Origin: a virus
DNA: 40,118 bases
Virus record (IMG/VR): IMGVR_UViG_3300020421_000059
Coordinates: 1-40,118 of that record
Direction: 5' to 3' (one strand)
The notes under the pieces are model-generated. The model was not told where the DNA came from. It saw only the letters and a program-made list of their open reading frames with translations, and did no database searches. A program made the position numbers and the translations under genes. Shown piece by piece: positions 24,865-31,731 of this stretch. Each line of letters starts with the position of its first letter. Within the stretch, counting starts at the first letter, position 1.

Positions 24865-25001
24865 TTGTTGTTTAATTTAGATTTAATTTGACTAAGCACT
24901 GCTATAGCTAGGGCTTCGCTCCCAGCTTGCTCTCGTACTGCTTCATAGATTGTGTCAATAACATTGTCTGCTATCTGTTCTGCTAGTTCTCTTTGTTTCA
25001 T
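24861..25001 (-). CDS. 46-aa helical protein
   Basis: One or two amphipathic helices (ELAEQIADNVIDTIYEAVRE and LAIAVLSQIKSKL). A related theme, REL...IADxxxDxIY...QIK, appears in the 44-aa gene at 26007, suggesting duplication. Its start context is CAATAAAATG and its stop overlaps the next gene. Confidence 0.55.
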   Translation of the reverse strand: MKQRELAEQIADNVIDTIYEAVREQAGSEALAIAVLSQIKSKLNNK

Positions 25002-25002
25002 T

Positions 25003-25686
25003 TTATTGTTGGTTTAAATTAATAATATACTCTGAGTACTGAGTCGCAATCGCCTTCGCCATTCCTGGAAAGGTCTTGCTCCTCAATGTTCTCCGTTCTT
25101 CTGGGGTCTTAGCTTTTGACAAGGCATCCATATACCATTGAGCTTGTCTTTTCTTTTTCCCGTTCTTATCTGTCCACTCGAAGAAGTCGCCTTTATCAAC
25201 AATATCTGTTGGCTCCAGAAGAGGTAGGTTCTTTGTCCATAAGCACGTTTGCTTTGACGCTTTGTCTCCAAACATATAGGGCTGAACAATCTGATTAGGC
25301 TTTCTTATCTGCGATGATATAACGCTTATCGGATTCTCTACTGCTATATGTTTTATCGGAGCATCCATCAATTGCTTGACAAAGAACAATGCTTTCTTTC
25401 TGTTCTCCCATCGTTCTTCATTCCTTGACCCATCCTTATTATATAGCCATCTATTGCCACTGACTGCTAAGAATGTACACGGAGGATGAGCAATCATCAA
25501 ATCATATTTTCTAAGAAAATTATGGTCTCTTGGACTGTATGCCTCCTTCAATGCATCACCTTGTATGTGCCACTCGGGGTGACCACCACTACAAGGGAGC
25601 AAGTCACACGAATAAGCTTCGTGTCCTAGTTCTCTAAACTCTTTAGTTATTGCTTGGCTTTCTTCACAAGCCACAAGTACTTTCAT
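25003..25686 (-). CDS. C5 cytosine methyltransferase-like DNA-modifying protein
   Basis: 227 residues. VLVACEESQAITKEFRELGH is the SAM-binding start; SCDLLPCSGGHPEWHIQGDA, the PPC motif (68-70, in MIAHPPCTFL) and VENP (115-118) match a family of phage C5-MTase-like proteins. It is about half the length of usual C5 methyltransferases and has no clear target-recognition domain. It could methylate phage DNA for protection against restriction. Its start overlaps the 56-aa gene before it. Confidence 0.75.
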   Translation of the reverse strand: MKVLVACEESQAITKEFRELGHEAYSCDLLPCSGGHPEWHIQGDALKEAYSPRDHNFLRKYDLMIAHPPCTFLAVSGNRWLYNKDGSRNEERWENRKKALFFVKQLMDAPIKHIAVENPISVISSQIRKPNQIVQPYMFGDKASKQTCLWTKNLPLLEPTDIVDKGDFFEWTDKNGKKKRQAQWYMDALSKAKTPEERRTLRSKTFPGMAKAIATQYSEYIINLNQQ

Positions 25687-25853
25687 ATCTTGTTTGTTTT
25701 TAGGTTAAAGAATTTATTAAGTTGATCGTGAATTGTGTCTTGAAATTCAAATTCTGTATCGTCATCTGTGTCTGTACAGTTTTTTACTAGCTTTTCTTCT
25801 ACAAGACTATCTACAATTCTTATTGCTAGGTCTCTTGTGTCGTCTATATTCAT
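25683..25853 (-). CDS. 56-aa acidic protein
   Basis: Helix (TRDLAIRIVDSLVEEKLV), a Cys, an acidic DTDDDTEFEFQD stretch and a second helix. Start context AAATAAAATG; the stop overlaps the methyltransferase ATG (ATGA). Not recognised. Confidence 0.55.
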   Translation of the reverse strand: MNIDDTRDLAIRIVDSLVEEKLVKNCTDTDDDTEFEFQDTIHDQLNKFFNLKTNKI

Positions 25854-25854
25854 T

Positions 25855-26010
25855 TTATTTGTTATTTAATTGTATTCTTGTATATTCTCCAATATCATCA
25901 GTGTCTACATCTGCCACAGAGCAGTCTCTTAAGTCTGTTATTTGGCAAGTTCCCTTTATGTTTATCCGAGCAATATCATTGCCCCAATAGTCTTCTAAAA
26001 ATATTCTCAT
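25855..26010 (-). CDS. 51-aa beta-rich protein
   Basis: Strand-like sequence (MRIFLEDYWGNDIARINIKG) with two Cys about nine residues apart and an acidic end. Real by context: ATTAAAATG start and tight spacing. Function unknown. Confidence 0.5.
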   Translation of the reverse strand: MRIFLEDYWGNDIARINIKGTCQITDLRDCSVADVDTDDIGEYTRIQLNNK

Positions 26011-26141
26011 TTTAATATGTTTTTAATTTGATTTATAATAGCTATCTGCATATCATCTGGATAGCCTTGTTTTCTCATATCATCATAGATATCATCTACA
26101 AATCCTTCTGCCCATAATTTTATAAGTTCTCTTTTGTTCAT
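26007..26141 (-). CDS. 44-aa helical protein
   Basis: Two short helices (ELIKLWAEGFVDDIYDDMRK, MQIAIINQIKNILK), with a layout like the 46-aa protein at 24861. AAATAAAATG start; its TGA overlaps the following ATG. Confidence 0.5.
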   Translation of the reverse strand: MNKRELIKLWAEGFVDDIYDDMRKQGYPDDMQIAIINQIKNILK

Positions 26142-26311
26142 TTTATTTGGGTTAATAATTCTTGTATGTTGTCTTTAAATTCTTTTTTAATATCCTCTTT
26201 TGTTCTATCGCTAAGTATCATTTCGCTTAGCCATTCTATTTCACTAATTGGTGTATCACATTCGCCATATACCCAATTCGCATATTTAATTATTTGTTCG
26301 TTTGTTATCAT
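26138..26311 (-). CDS. 57-aa acidic protein
   Basis: Helical, Glu/Asp-rich (ISEIEWLSEMILSDRTKEDI). AAATAAAATG start and ATGA overlap with the next gene. Not recognised. Confidence 0.5.
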   Translation of the reverse strand: MITNEQIIKYANWVYGECDTPISEIEWLSEMILSDRTKEDIKKEFKDNIQELLTQIK

Positions 26312-26312
26312 T

Positions 26313-26549
26313 TTATTTAATTTTAATTTTACTCATTACTTCAGTTATTACATCCTCAATGAAGTCTTCTTTATGTTCTTCAACTTCATCTCTCCACTGT
26401 GGAGGAATATCAAAGTATTCCTCAACGTGTTCTCTTACTTTTTCTTCTATCATTTCCATCAAGTCTTTCTTAATTTCGTAGGCAGTATCTGATACTGAGT
26501 TGTCCCATACATCTACGAATGGGTTTGTTTCATAAGGTGGATATCTCAT
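26313..26549 (-). CDS. 78-aa acidic helical protein
   Basis: Starts MRYPPYETNPFVDVWDNSV, then long Glu/Lys helices (EEKVREHVEEYFDIPPQWRD, EDFIEDVITEVMSKIK). Strongly acidic. Function unknown; DNA mimicry is possible but unsupported. Confidence 0.55.
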   Translation of the reverse strand: MRYPPYETNPFVDVWDNSVSDTAYEIKKDLMEMIEEKVREHVEEYFDIPPQWRDEVEEHKEDFIEDVITEVMSKIKIK

Positions 26550-26572
26550 AATTTTATAATTTTTTAATTAGT

Positions 26573-26875
26573 TTAATATTCTGCTTGTACTAATACATCT
26601 TTTGATTCTCTCGGTATTTCGGTTATAATATATTCTAACCTATTAATCCATCGCCATCCTGAATCAATGTATACTTCATCATCTCCATCAACAAGAGACC
26701 AACAATTTAAAATGCTATTTTTCTTTTGAAATTCTTTTATAAATTTTAAATCTTTTTCACAATGAGTGTCAAAAAATATGTTTCCTTCACTTTTTTCTAT
26801 GGGCTTGTATTTCTTTTCCCATTCTTCAAAAGATAATAGATGATAATCTTTTTCTTTTTTAATATATTTTGTCAT
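26573..26875 (-). CDS. Hypothetical protein
   Basis: 100 residues: Lys-rich start, a central LNCWSLVDGDDEVYIDSGWR motif and a beta-like end (RLEYIITEIP). Small phage proteins with a similar central motif exist, function unknown. Confidence 0.55.
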   Translation of the reverse strand: MTKYIKKEKDYHLLSFEEWEKKYKPIEKSEGNIFFDTHCEKDLKFIKEFQKKNSILNCWSLVDGDDEVYIDSGWRWINRLEYIITEIPRESKDVLVQAEY

Positions 26876-26880
26876 AATTT

Positions 26881-27018
26881 CTATTTTATAAAGTGTTCTT
26901 TTAATAATTTATTGAACTCAATCAGTGCTTGTTTGCCATGATTGTGCAATAATATTCTCCTATGTTTTCTGATTTGATAAAGCATTTCTTCAAACGCTAT
27001 CTTTGATTCTAGACTCAT
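26881..27018 (-). CDS. 45-aa basic helical protein
   Basis: His/Arg/Lys-rich helices (FEEMLYQIRKHRRILLHNHG). Could bind nucleic acid. Five bases separate it from the next gene. Confidence 0.5.
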   Translation of the reverse strand: MSLESKIAFEEMLYQIRKHRRILLHNHGKQALIEFNKLLKEHFIK

Positions 27019-27068
27019 AATTGTTTTTGTTTTAAATGTTTGTTTCTAGTTTATTCATTTTATTTAAT

Positions 27069-27323
27069 TTATATGTTATCATTAGCGTAGTCTACTACCT
27101 CATCATAATCATATCCCCATTGCTCAAGAATCTTGTAAAGGTTTTTATAATAAAATCTTACTCCCTCTCTCTTTGCTGAATCGTGTAACCAAATAGGATT
27201 TTCGCCATCTTCAGCAAATCGCAATAGGATTGACTTATAAACATTTAGTTGGGCATCGCCCTCTAATTGTACTTCCATCTCTCTGACTTCGCAGTCAGCA
27301 ATTACTGTAAATTTATTTTTCAT
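27069..27323 (-). CDS. Hypothetical protein
   Basis: 84 residues from the ATG at 27323, preferred over one 72 bases upstream because it has the operon's ATAAAATG context and begins one base after the preceding stop. Strand-rich start (FTVIADCEVREMEVQLEGDA) and helical end. Not recognised. Confidence 0.55.
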   Translation of the reverse strand: MKNKFTVIADCEVREMEVQLEGDAQLNVYKSILLRFAEDGENPIWLHDSAKREGVRFYYKNLYKILEQWGYDYDEVVDYANDNI

Positions 27324-27324
27324 T

Positions 27325-27522
27325 TTATCCGTTTTTAAGTTCGGTTTCTTTTTCAAATTGAGCGTGTTGTTTCCAGTAGGAAAAAAACATTTCAATCTCT
27401 TTTATATCTTTTGCAAAGTCTTCTTCTTGTCCTCGTGCATAGATATTCGCTATAATCTTGTTTACATGATGCTCTACTTTCTTTAAGTCATCAATTAAAA
27501 ATCCTTGTAGTGTTGCTTTCAT
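27325..27522 (-). CDS. 65-aa helical protein
   Basis: MKATLQGFLIDDLKKVEHHV followed by a charged helical end. AATAAAATG start. Unknown function. Confidence 0.55.
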   Translation of the reverse strand: MKATLQGFLIDDLKKVEHHVNKIIANIYARGQEEDFAKDIKEIEMFFSYWKQHAQFEKETELKNG

Positions 27523-27553
27523 TTTATTGGTTTTTAAATTAAATCATCTCTTT

Positions 27554-28159
27554 TTAATGATAAATTAATCCTACTTTATTTGTTTTGTTATACCACTTAG
27601 TAGACATAAGGTCGTTGTCTGACGCATCTACATAACCATCAGCACGCATAGAGTCGTAGGACTTGAATACTCTTGAGTGCTTGTCTCCATCTTCAATGAG
27701 ATGTACTTGCTTGCCACCATCTGAAAAGGTGAAGTCAAAGTTGTCAGGCATGTCTGAATCTTTAACCATCTTAACTGAGTTGGTGTATGAATAAAACTTT
27801 GTGTCAGGACAATTTTTAGCCACATCATACCACTTGCGTAGATATTTGGGGCTATAATAATCTCCTGAATCATGCACACGAACAAAGTCACATCGTTTAG
27901 ACTTGACTTCGTTAGTCATAACCTCAATAAAATTATCTTGCTTGGTTAGTTGCAATCTCCTCTCGAATGCTGGAGTGACATTGCTCCATATGTATGCACC
28001 CTTCTGAGCATAGCAATACTTGACGCAACCTCCTGCGAAAGGGCAAGTAGTTTTACCTGTCACAGATCGGTAGGCAGGGATGCCAAAGTTAAATACTCTG
28101 ACACCCATAATCTTGGAGGTTTTCTTTAGCTTGCTGTTTTGAGTTAGAATTGATTTCAT
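27554..28159 (-). CDS. GP88-type phage protein with Cys cluster
   Basis: 201 residues. TTCPFAGGCVKYCYAQKGAY (Cys39, 45, 49; C-x5-C-x3-C) and FVRVHDSGDYYSPKYLRKWY with FYSYTNS match the GP88 family of phages. The close Cys could bind a metal or Fe-S cluster; the spacing is not that of radical SAM enzymes. Family role unknown. Four-base overlap with the gene before it. Confidence 0.75.
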   Translation of the reverse strand: MKSILTQNSKLKKTSKIMGVRVFNFGIPAYRSVTGKTTCPFAGGCVKYCYAQKGAYIWSNVTPAFERRLQLTKQDNFIEVMTNEVKSKRCDFVRVHDSGDYYSPKYLRKWYDVAKNCPDTKFYSYTNSVKMVKDSDMPDNFDFTFSDGGKQVHLIEDGDKHSRVFKSYDSMRADGYVDASDNDLMSTKWYNKTNKVGLIYH

Positions 28160-28452
28160 TTTATTTTACGTTTTAAATATTCTCTTTTATATTCTTCTGT
28201 CCACCTATCAAGGCACAAGTCTCTTTTTACAAGAGCTTCGGTTTGATGAAGAATTGTACCTTGATAATCATCCCAACCTCCATCAAACAGCTCTTCATCT
28301 TTATCTTCTACATTCCACTCCATTTGAGCGTGACTGATTTGGTCTTGATAATGTTCATCTTTATATTTTTTTACAAAGTCATCGTAACTATCTGCTTCCA
28401 CCTCTACTATTGTTCGAAGTGAAAGAGCTTGGTCTATTATAAATTTTGGCAT
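28156..28452 (-). CDS. Hypothetical protein
   Basis: 98 residues: a strand (LSLRTIVEVEADSYDDFVKK), an acidic middle and a basic helical end (KREYLKRKIK). The acidic-aromatic middle and size are common for phage early proteins. Not recognised. ATGA overlap with the GP88-type gene. Confidence 0.55.
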   Translation of the reverse strand: MPKFIIDQALSLRTIVEVEADSYDDFVKKYKDEHYQDQISHAQMEWNVEDKDEELFDGGWDDYQGTILHQTEALVKRDLCLDRWTEEYKREYLKRKIK

Positions 28453-28457
28453 TTTAT

Positions 28458-28628
28458 TTATTCTTTTATTACGTTATTCTCTATTAGAAATCTCAAGGTT
28501 CTACCAAATCTTCCTTGCAATTGGTAGCCTATCTTAGTATCGTGTAGATACTGCCACGCTTGTGTCTGTTGTTCTTCCGTTGCCTCTTGTACTCCTTCGG
28601 CAATCATTACTGCTTCAAATTGTGTCAT
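28458..28628 (-). CDS. 56-aa helical protein
   Basis: Gln/Glu-rich helices (VQEATEEQQTQAWQYLHDTK, GRFGRTLRFLIENNVI). Its ATG overlaps the TGA of the 71-aa gene before it (ATGA). Not recognised. Confidence 0.5.
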   Translation of the reverse strand: MTQFEAVMIAEGVQEATEEQQTQAWQYLHDTKIGYQLQGRFGRTLRFLIENNVIKE

Positions 28629-28840
28629 AATATTTCGCCTTCATTTAGGGTTAATAATATTTTATAATCATTAGCCACTTTTCTAAGCAGAATTTTTAAG
28701 TAATGTTCTGCATCTCCGTGTTGATTGTGTATCATGCCTATGCCATGAAAGTAATCTATAGCATCCATCACTTCTGATTTAGTTACGCTATGTTTATCTT
28801 TTCTGATTGATTTTTTGTGTAGTTTTATTGTTTTGCTCAT
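28625..28840 (-). CDS. Small basic protein
   Basis: 71 residues: Lys-rich start (TIKLHKKSIRKDKHSVTKSE), then MDAIDYFHGIGMIHNQHGDA and a helical end. Not recognised. Confidence 0.5.
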   Translation of the reverse strand: MSKTIKLHKKSIRKDKHSVTKSEVMDAIDYFHGIGMIHNQHGDAEHYLKILLRKVANDYKILLTLNEGEIL

Positions 28841-28858
28841 AATTTTAATTGTTTAGTA

Positions 28859-29122
28859 TTAATTGATTAAGTGTCGGACTCTGTCAGCCCATTGTTTAGT
28901 GTATATATCTTCTTTAAGCATCTGCATGAATTCATACGATTCTTTTGCTAGAGTAAATCTATCATCTACTTTATCGATATAAAATTCTTGCAAGTCTTCG
29001 TCATCTGGAAACCTAGTCAGTAGAAATTCAGATGCGTCTTCATAGGAAGGGAATGTTCTGTAGTTGAACTTATAGTTTCCCGACCAATCTTTTATGTAGT
29101 ATTCAGTTTTAATTTCTTTCAT
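28859..29122 (-). CDS. Hypothetical protein
   Basis: 87 residues, acidic, with aromatic strands (YYIKDWSGNYKFNYRTF) and a helical end. ATGA overlap with the previous gene. Unknown. Confidence 0.55.
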   Translation of the reverse strand: MKEIKTEYYIKDWSGNYKFNYRTFPSYEDASEFLLTRFPDDEDLQEFYIDKVDDRFTLAKESYEFMQMLKEDIYTKQWADRVRHLIN

Positions 29123-29334
29123 AGCTTACCTCTTAATTTTGATATTTTTGATTCTAGTAATTTGATTCTAGCCTTGTATTTTTCTTCATCTTTCTTATAC
29201 ATAGCCATTACTTTACAGACTATCACAAAAGCAAACTTAAACTCTTGCACGTCTCTTATGTTCATCTCCTCAGCTATTTTGAGATGCACTTGTTCTTGTG
29301 GTGATGTAATTGATATTTTCATATTATCTGTCAT
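29119..29334 (-). CDS. 71-aa coiled-coil protein
   Basis: A hydrophobic middle (FKFAFVIVCKVMAMYKKD), then a coiled-coil end (ARIKLLESKISKLRGK). Overlaps the gene before it by 11 bases. Unknown. Confidence 0.5.
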   Translation of the reverse strand: MTDNMKISITSPQEQVHLKIAEEMNIRDVQEFKFAFVIVCKVMAMYKKDEEKYKARIKLLESKISKLRGKL

Positions 29335-29548
29335 TAAATTCTAGTTCGTTTACTTCTTTCGCTTTTACGTTTGGGTCAGCCCAAAGGACTCCTCCAGGCG
29401 TATGAAACATTCCTCTTTTGTGTAGTATATCCACAAATTCTCCGTAATCTTTGCAATACAGACTAAGTTTGTACAAAGGCTCGTCATTGGCAATCCATAA
29501 CGCTACATCTAATGTTTCGCTATTTATTTCTCTTATGTCTATGCTCAT
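29324..29548 (-). CDS. Hypothetical protein
   Basis: 74 residues, with two Cys/His-containing turns and MFHTPGGVLWADPNVKAKEV in the second half. Not recognised. AATATAAAATG start context. Confidence 0.55.
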   Translation of the reverse strand: MSIDIREINSETLDVALWIANDEPLYKLSLYCKDYGEFVDILHKRGMFHTPGGVLWADPNVKAKEVNELEFNDR

Positions 29549-29814
29549 TTTATATTTTCATTTATTTGATTAGTAAATTGATCTTGGTATTTTTCAATTC
29601 TCAGTAAGCACTCTCTGAGTCTATCAATCCAAGCGAAGTGGTTTTCTATTTCATCAGTCAAAAGAATTGCAGTTTTATATTCTTTACCGATTCTTTTTCC
29701 GTCATCATACACTTGACCTTTAAGTTGCTCCTCTAGTTTTTGTAAAAGGCTTTTGGCATTCCCTATGTTTGGGTCTACCTTATCGTGAAAGTTTTGTAAA
29801 TCTCTCTTATTCAT
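29545..29814 (-). CDS. Helical protein
   Basis: 89 residues, helical throughout (AKSLLQKLEEQLKGQVYDDG, FAWIDRLRECLLRIEKYQDQ). Overlaps its neighbours by 4 and 8 bases. Unknown. Confidence 0.55.
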   Translation of the reverse strand: MNKRDLQNFHDKVDPNIGNAKSLLQKLEEQLKGQVYDDGKRIGKEYKTAILLTDEIENHFAWIDRLRECLLRIEKYQDQFTNQINENIK

Positions 29815-29971
29815 ATCCTAATTCTAATTTTAAGTTTTGGTGTTTGATTGGATTGTATATAGGACGAACGCTTTTAATTGTTATCCTCTTTCTTTTTTTA
29901 GCGTGGGGTCTCTCTGTCTGGCGTGTATAAAATTTCATAAAGTCAGACCATTTCGATTCTTGATTTAGCAT
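29807..29971 (-). CDS. 54-aa very basic protein
   Basis: Start taken at the ATG at 29971, not 42 bases upstream, because it has the AAATCAAATCAATTATG leader and gives a natural N-terminus (MLNQESKWSDFMKFYTRQTE). Rich in Lys/Arg (HAKKRKRITIKSVRP). First gene of the large leftward operon; possible nucleic-acid binder. Confidence 0.5.
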   Translation of the reverse strand: MLNQESKWSDFMKFYTRQTERPHAKKRKRITIKSVRPIYNPIKHQNLKLELGYE

Positions 29972-30205
29972 AATTGATTTGATTTTAATTAATAAAAAAA
30001 GGGAGACAGTCATACCAATTATGAAAAAAGGTAGACCATCCCCCCAGAAAAAAGGGTTAGCTCTCTTGAATAATATTCGCTACGTATCCAAGAGATTTTG
30101 GGTTTGTTTGTTTTTGTATATGTATTCTGAAATTGACCAAGTTTCGCTCTAAGGTGTTTAAACCAAATAGATTCGCTTTACAAGATGCCCATAGTTGGCT
30201 ATCTG

Positions 30206-30228
30206 TTCGCCTCCAAATTAAAGGCGAA
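30206..30228. other. 7-bp perfect hairpin
   Basis: TTCGCCT and AGGCGAA separated by 9 bases, GC-rich for this genome. No T-run follows, so it is not a simple terminator. Confidence 0.5.
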
Positions 30229-30525
30229 GCATACCTATTACCCCCGAGTATGCAAGGGGATTTGCTTGTCATTATCGCAAATATTCACGCTTGAAACTGT
30301 ACAGACTCCACTCATCATAGGGTTACATTCTTGTTTTACTAGCAGATAGACAAATACATTTTGCCATACATAGTCTGCCACTAGAATATAATTATCCTAT
30401 TCAGCTGTCGCTGTCTTGGAGAATATAGATACTTTCTAACGATTTCTCGCACTCCATCACTTTCAATATGGTTTATCGGTTTGGCTTCACTCGGTTCAAG
30501 AAAGGTATTGCACCCCGTAATTTTG

Positions 30526-30533
30526 TATTTTTG
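30526..30533 (+). promoter_or_regulatory. Candidate rightward -7 element (TATTTTTG)
   Basis: Exact TAnnTTTG; the predicted start falls on the second ATTGCACCCC copy near 30540. A terminator-like hairpin lies 130 bases downstream. Confidence 0.35.
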
Positions 30534-30550
30534 GTGAGCATTGCACCCCC

Positions 30551-30646
30551 TAACAAAATTAAACTTTGTTACTACTTAGAACAATAAAAAAATTGTTCAA
30601 TTTGCCGATAAATAAAATTGTTCGAATAGGGGGAATTGCACCCCCT
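30551..30646 (+). other. Cluster of three stem-loops
   Basis: Perfect stems: TAACAAA/TTTGTTA (30551-30571), GAACAAT/ATTGTTC (30579-30598) and AGGGGG/CCCCCT (30628-30646). A second ATTGTTC copy at 30617-30623 could pair with the same GAACAAT, allowing alternative folds. Possible structured RNA. Confidence 0.5.
30554..30561 (-). promoter_or_regulatory. Candidate leftward -7 element (TAATTTTG)
   Basis: Exact TAnnTTTG on the minus strand. Predicted start near 30547, which would give the leftward operon a leader of about 575 bases. Confidence 0.3.
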
Positions 30647-30667
30647 TAAATGCTCTAGCAATTCGAT

Positions 30668-30690
30668 AAGTAGTTTTTAGCCTACTTTTT
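30668..30690 (+). terminator. Intrinsic terminator-like hairpin, rightward
   Basis: AAGTAG (30668-30673) pairs with CTACTT (30682-30687), and the right arm runs straight into a string of T. The T-run is on the right, so it suits a rightward transcript although no rightward gene precedes it. It covers the stop codon of the leftward gene. Confidence 0.5.
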
Positions 30691-31045
30691 TTAATTGGTT
30701 TTGATTTTGCCTTTTAACTTTGGTTTGTGTTTTTTCTACTTTGTTAAATTTTCGCAAAAGCATTAAACCCCCATGCAATGAAAAGTAAATCTTTCCTATT
30801 GGTGCTAATTTCTGAAAGTCTTTAAAGCTTGGAAATTTAGATTTTCCTAAAATTCCTATCTTTTCTCTTTCTGTCAATTCGTTTAAACGTTTGAAAACTT
30901 TTGAAAGACTTTTGTCTTCTATTTTGCTTTGTGCGTTTATTAGTCGCACCCAATCAAAAGAGGATTTATCTTTTTTAGCTTTTAATGTTTGAATTGTTAA
31001 ATTAGCTTTTGTCGCCCATTTTGGGCTAGAATTTGTGTTTTTCAT
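30677..31045 (-). CDS. Small basic protein of unknown function
   Basis: 122 residues from the ATG at 31045, chosen because an ATG 48 bases upstream gives an unlikely hydrophobic extension. Lys-rich helices (TKANLTIQTLKAKKDKSS, SKVFKRLNELTEREKIGILG) and a Lys/Gln-rich end. It stands alone in the regulatory region and could be an early regulator, but no DNA-binding motif is clear. Confidence 0.55.
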   Translation of the reverse strand: MKNTNSSPKWATKANLTIQTLKAKKDKSSFDWVRLINAQSKIEDKSLSKVFKRLNELTEREKIGILGKSKFPSFKDFQKLAPIGKIYFSLHGGLMLLRKFNKVEKTQTKVKRQNQNQLKKVG

Positions 31046-31143
31046 AATTGATAAATTTAAAATGTTAATGAACGTTATACCTTTTGTTATCATTTAAAAG
31101 GATTTTCAAAACTCTATTTTTAAATTGGAATAAAATAATTTTT

Positions 31144-31170
31144 TAACAATTTTAACATTTCTTTAACATT
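31144..31170. repeat. Three tandem TTTAACA motifs
   Basis: Copies at 31144, 31153 and 31164, spaced 9 and 11 bases. Short and AT-rich, so only weakly significant; possible binding sites. Confidence 0.35.
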
Positions 31171-31247
31171 TTTGCGTGAATGGATATAAAACTAATATAT
31201 ATCTAACTTCCTGGCAATCAGTTAATTAAGCTGTTTTTTTGAGTTGT

Positions 31248-31255
31248 TAATTTTG
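31248..31255 (+). promoter_or_regulatory. Candidate rightward -7 element (TAATTTTG)
   Basis: Exact TAnnTTTG about 45 bases before a rightward terminator-like hairpin. No coding frame lies between them. Confidence 0.3.
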
Positions 31256-31299
31256 GGGTCTATGTTATGCAAATTTCCTAAATGCGTTGGGGGTTATTC

Positions 31300-31327
31300 A
31301 AAAGCTTTGAGCTTGTAAGCTTTTTTT
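31300..31327 (+). terminator. Intrinsic terminator-like hairpin, rightward
   Basis: AAAAGCTT (31300-31307) pairs with AAGCTTTT (31317-31324) around a 9-base loop, and the T-run continues to 31327. The right side has the better T-tail, so rightward function is favoured. Confidence 0.5.
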
Positions 31328-31719
31328 AAAATCTAAAAAATAAAAGGTAAAAATTTTTGACTCATTGAGAAAAAAAAAGTAGGGGGTGACTAAAAAGAAA
31401 CGGGTTTTTGTGCAGACTCGTCAACGTAATACTACTATATAACCCAGAAACTCTATATATCTAACGTGGCATACTTTTGAGACAATTAAAGTTCTATTAT
31501 AATGTATACAGTTATTTGGCACAAATTCATGCCATCTTTTTATAGAGGTCTAATATACCCTCTCCCCCTAAACTCCCCTTTTTTAATTAGCGCTATTTGC
31601 GATATAGTTTTTTTTAAGTATATTTGTTTATCTCATTAGAGTTTGTTTTTGTTTATTTCAATGGAGAGATCAGGGGGTTTTATAAATCTTATTTAGGTTA
31701 TAGGCTCCCTTTTCTTTTT

Positions 31720-31727
31720 TACCTTTG
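31720..31727 (+). promoter_or_regulatory. Bacteroidota -7 promoter element (TACCTTTG)
   Basis: Exact TAnnTTTG four bases before the ATG of the 55-aa gene. Start of the rightward cassette. The predicted transcript would be leaderless for the first ATG, or have a leader of about 35 bases for the second (31768). Confidence 0.45.
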
Positions 31728-31731
31728 ATCT

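Larger units (their letters stand above)
30507..30645. repeat. Three direct copies of ATTGCACCCC
   Basis: Copies begin at 30507, 30540 and 30635; the last two share an extra C. An exact 10-mer occurring three times in 140 bases is very unlikely by chance. Operator or iteron-like sites are the simplest readings. The third copy lies inside an inverted repeat. Confidence 0.7.
29972..30676. other. Non-coding region with hairpins and repeats
   Basis: About 700 bases without a gene I can support. GC is higher than in the flanks. Open frames exist on both strands of 30014-30300 (71 codons leftward, about 64 rightward without an ATG) but neither has a convincing start. A perfect 7-bp hairpin (TTCGCCT/AGGCGAA) lies at 30206-30228. 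The right third holds three ATTGCACCCC copies, three stem-loops and a terminator-like hairpin. Likely regulatory, an origin, or a source of non-coding RNA. Confidence 0.6.
31046..31731. other. AT-rich intergenic region between divergent genes
   Basis: About 690 bases with no supported gene. It holds three TTTAACA copies (31144, 31153, 31164), a duplicated ATATATCTAAC (31197 and 31455), a promoter/terminator-like pair (31248, 31300), a weak TGGCA/TGCCA stem at 31517-31534 and the -7 element of the rightward cassette at 31720. Possible origin or control region. Confidence 0.5.

Noticed and set aside
27554-28159. Radical SAM assignment of the GP88-type protein
   Set aside because: Cys spacing is C-x5-C-x3-C, not C-x3-C-x2-C.
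30057-30272. 71-codon leftward frame in the non-coding region
   Set aside because: No convincing leader, an opposing frame of equal quality, and isolated from neighbours. Kept only as a question in the findings.
30507-30690. CRISPR array
   Set aside because: Three copies of a 10-mer at unequal spacing, no spacer pattern and no cas genes.
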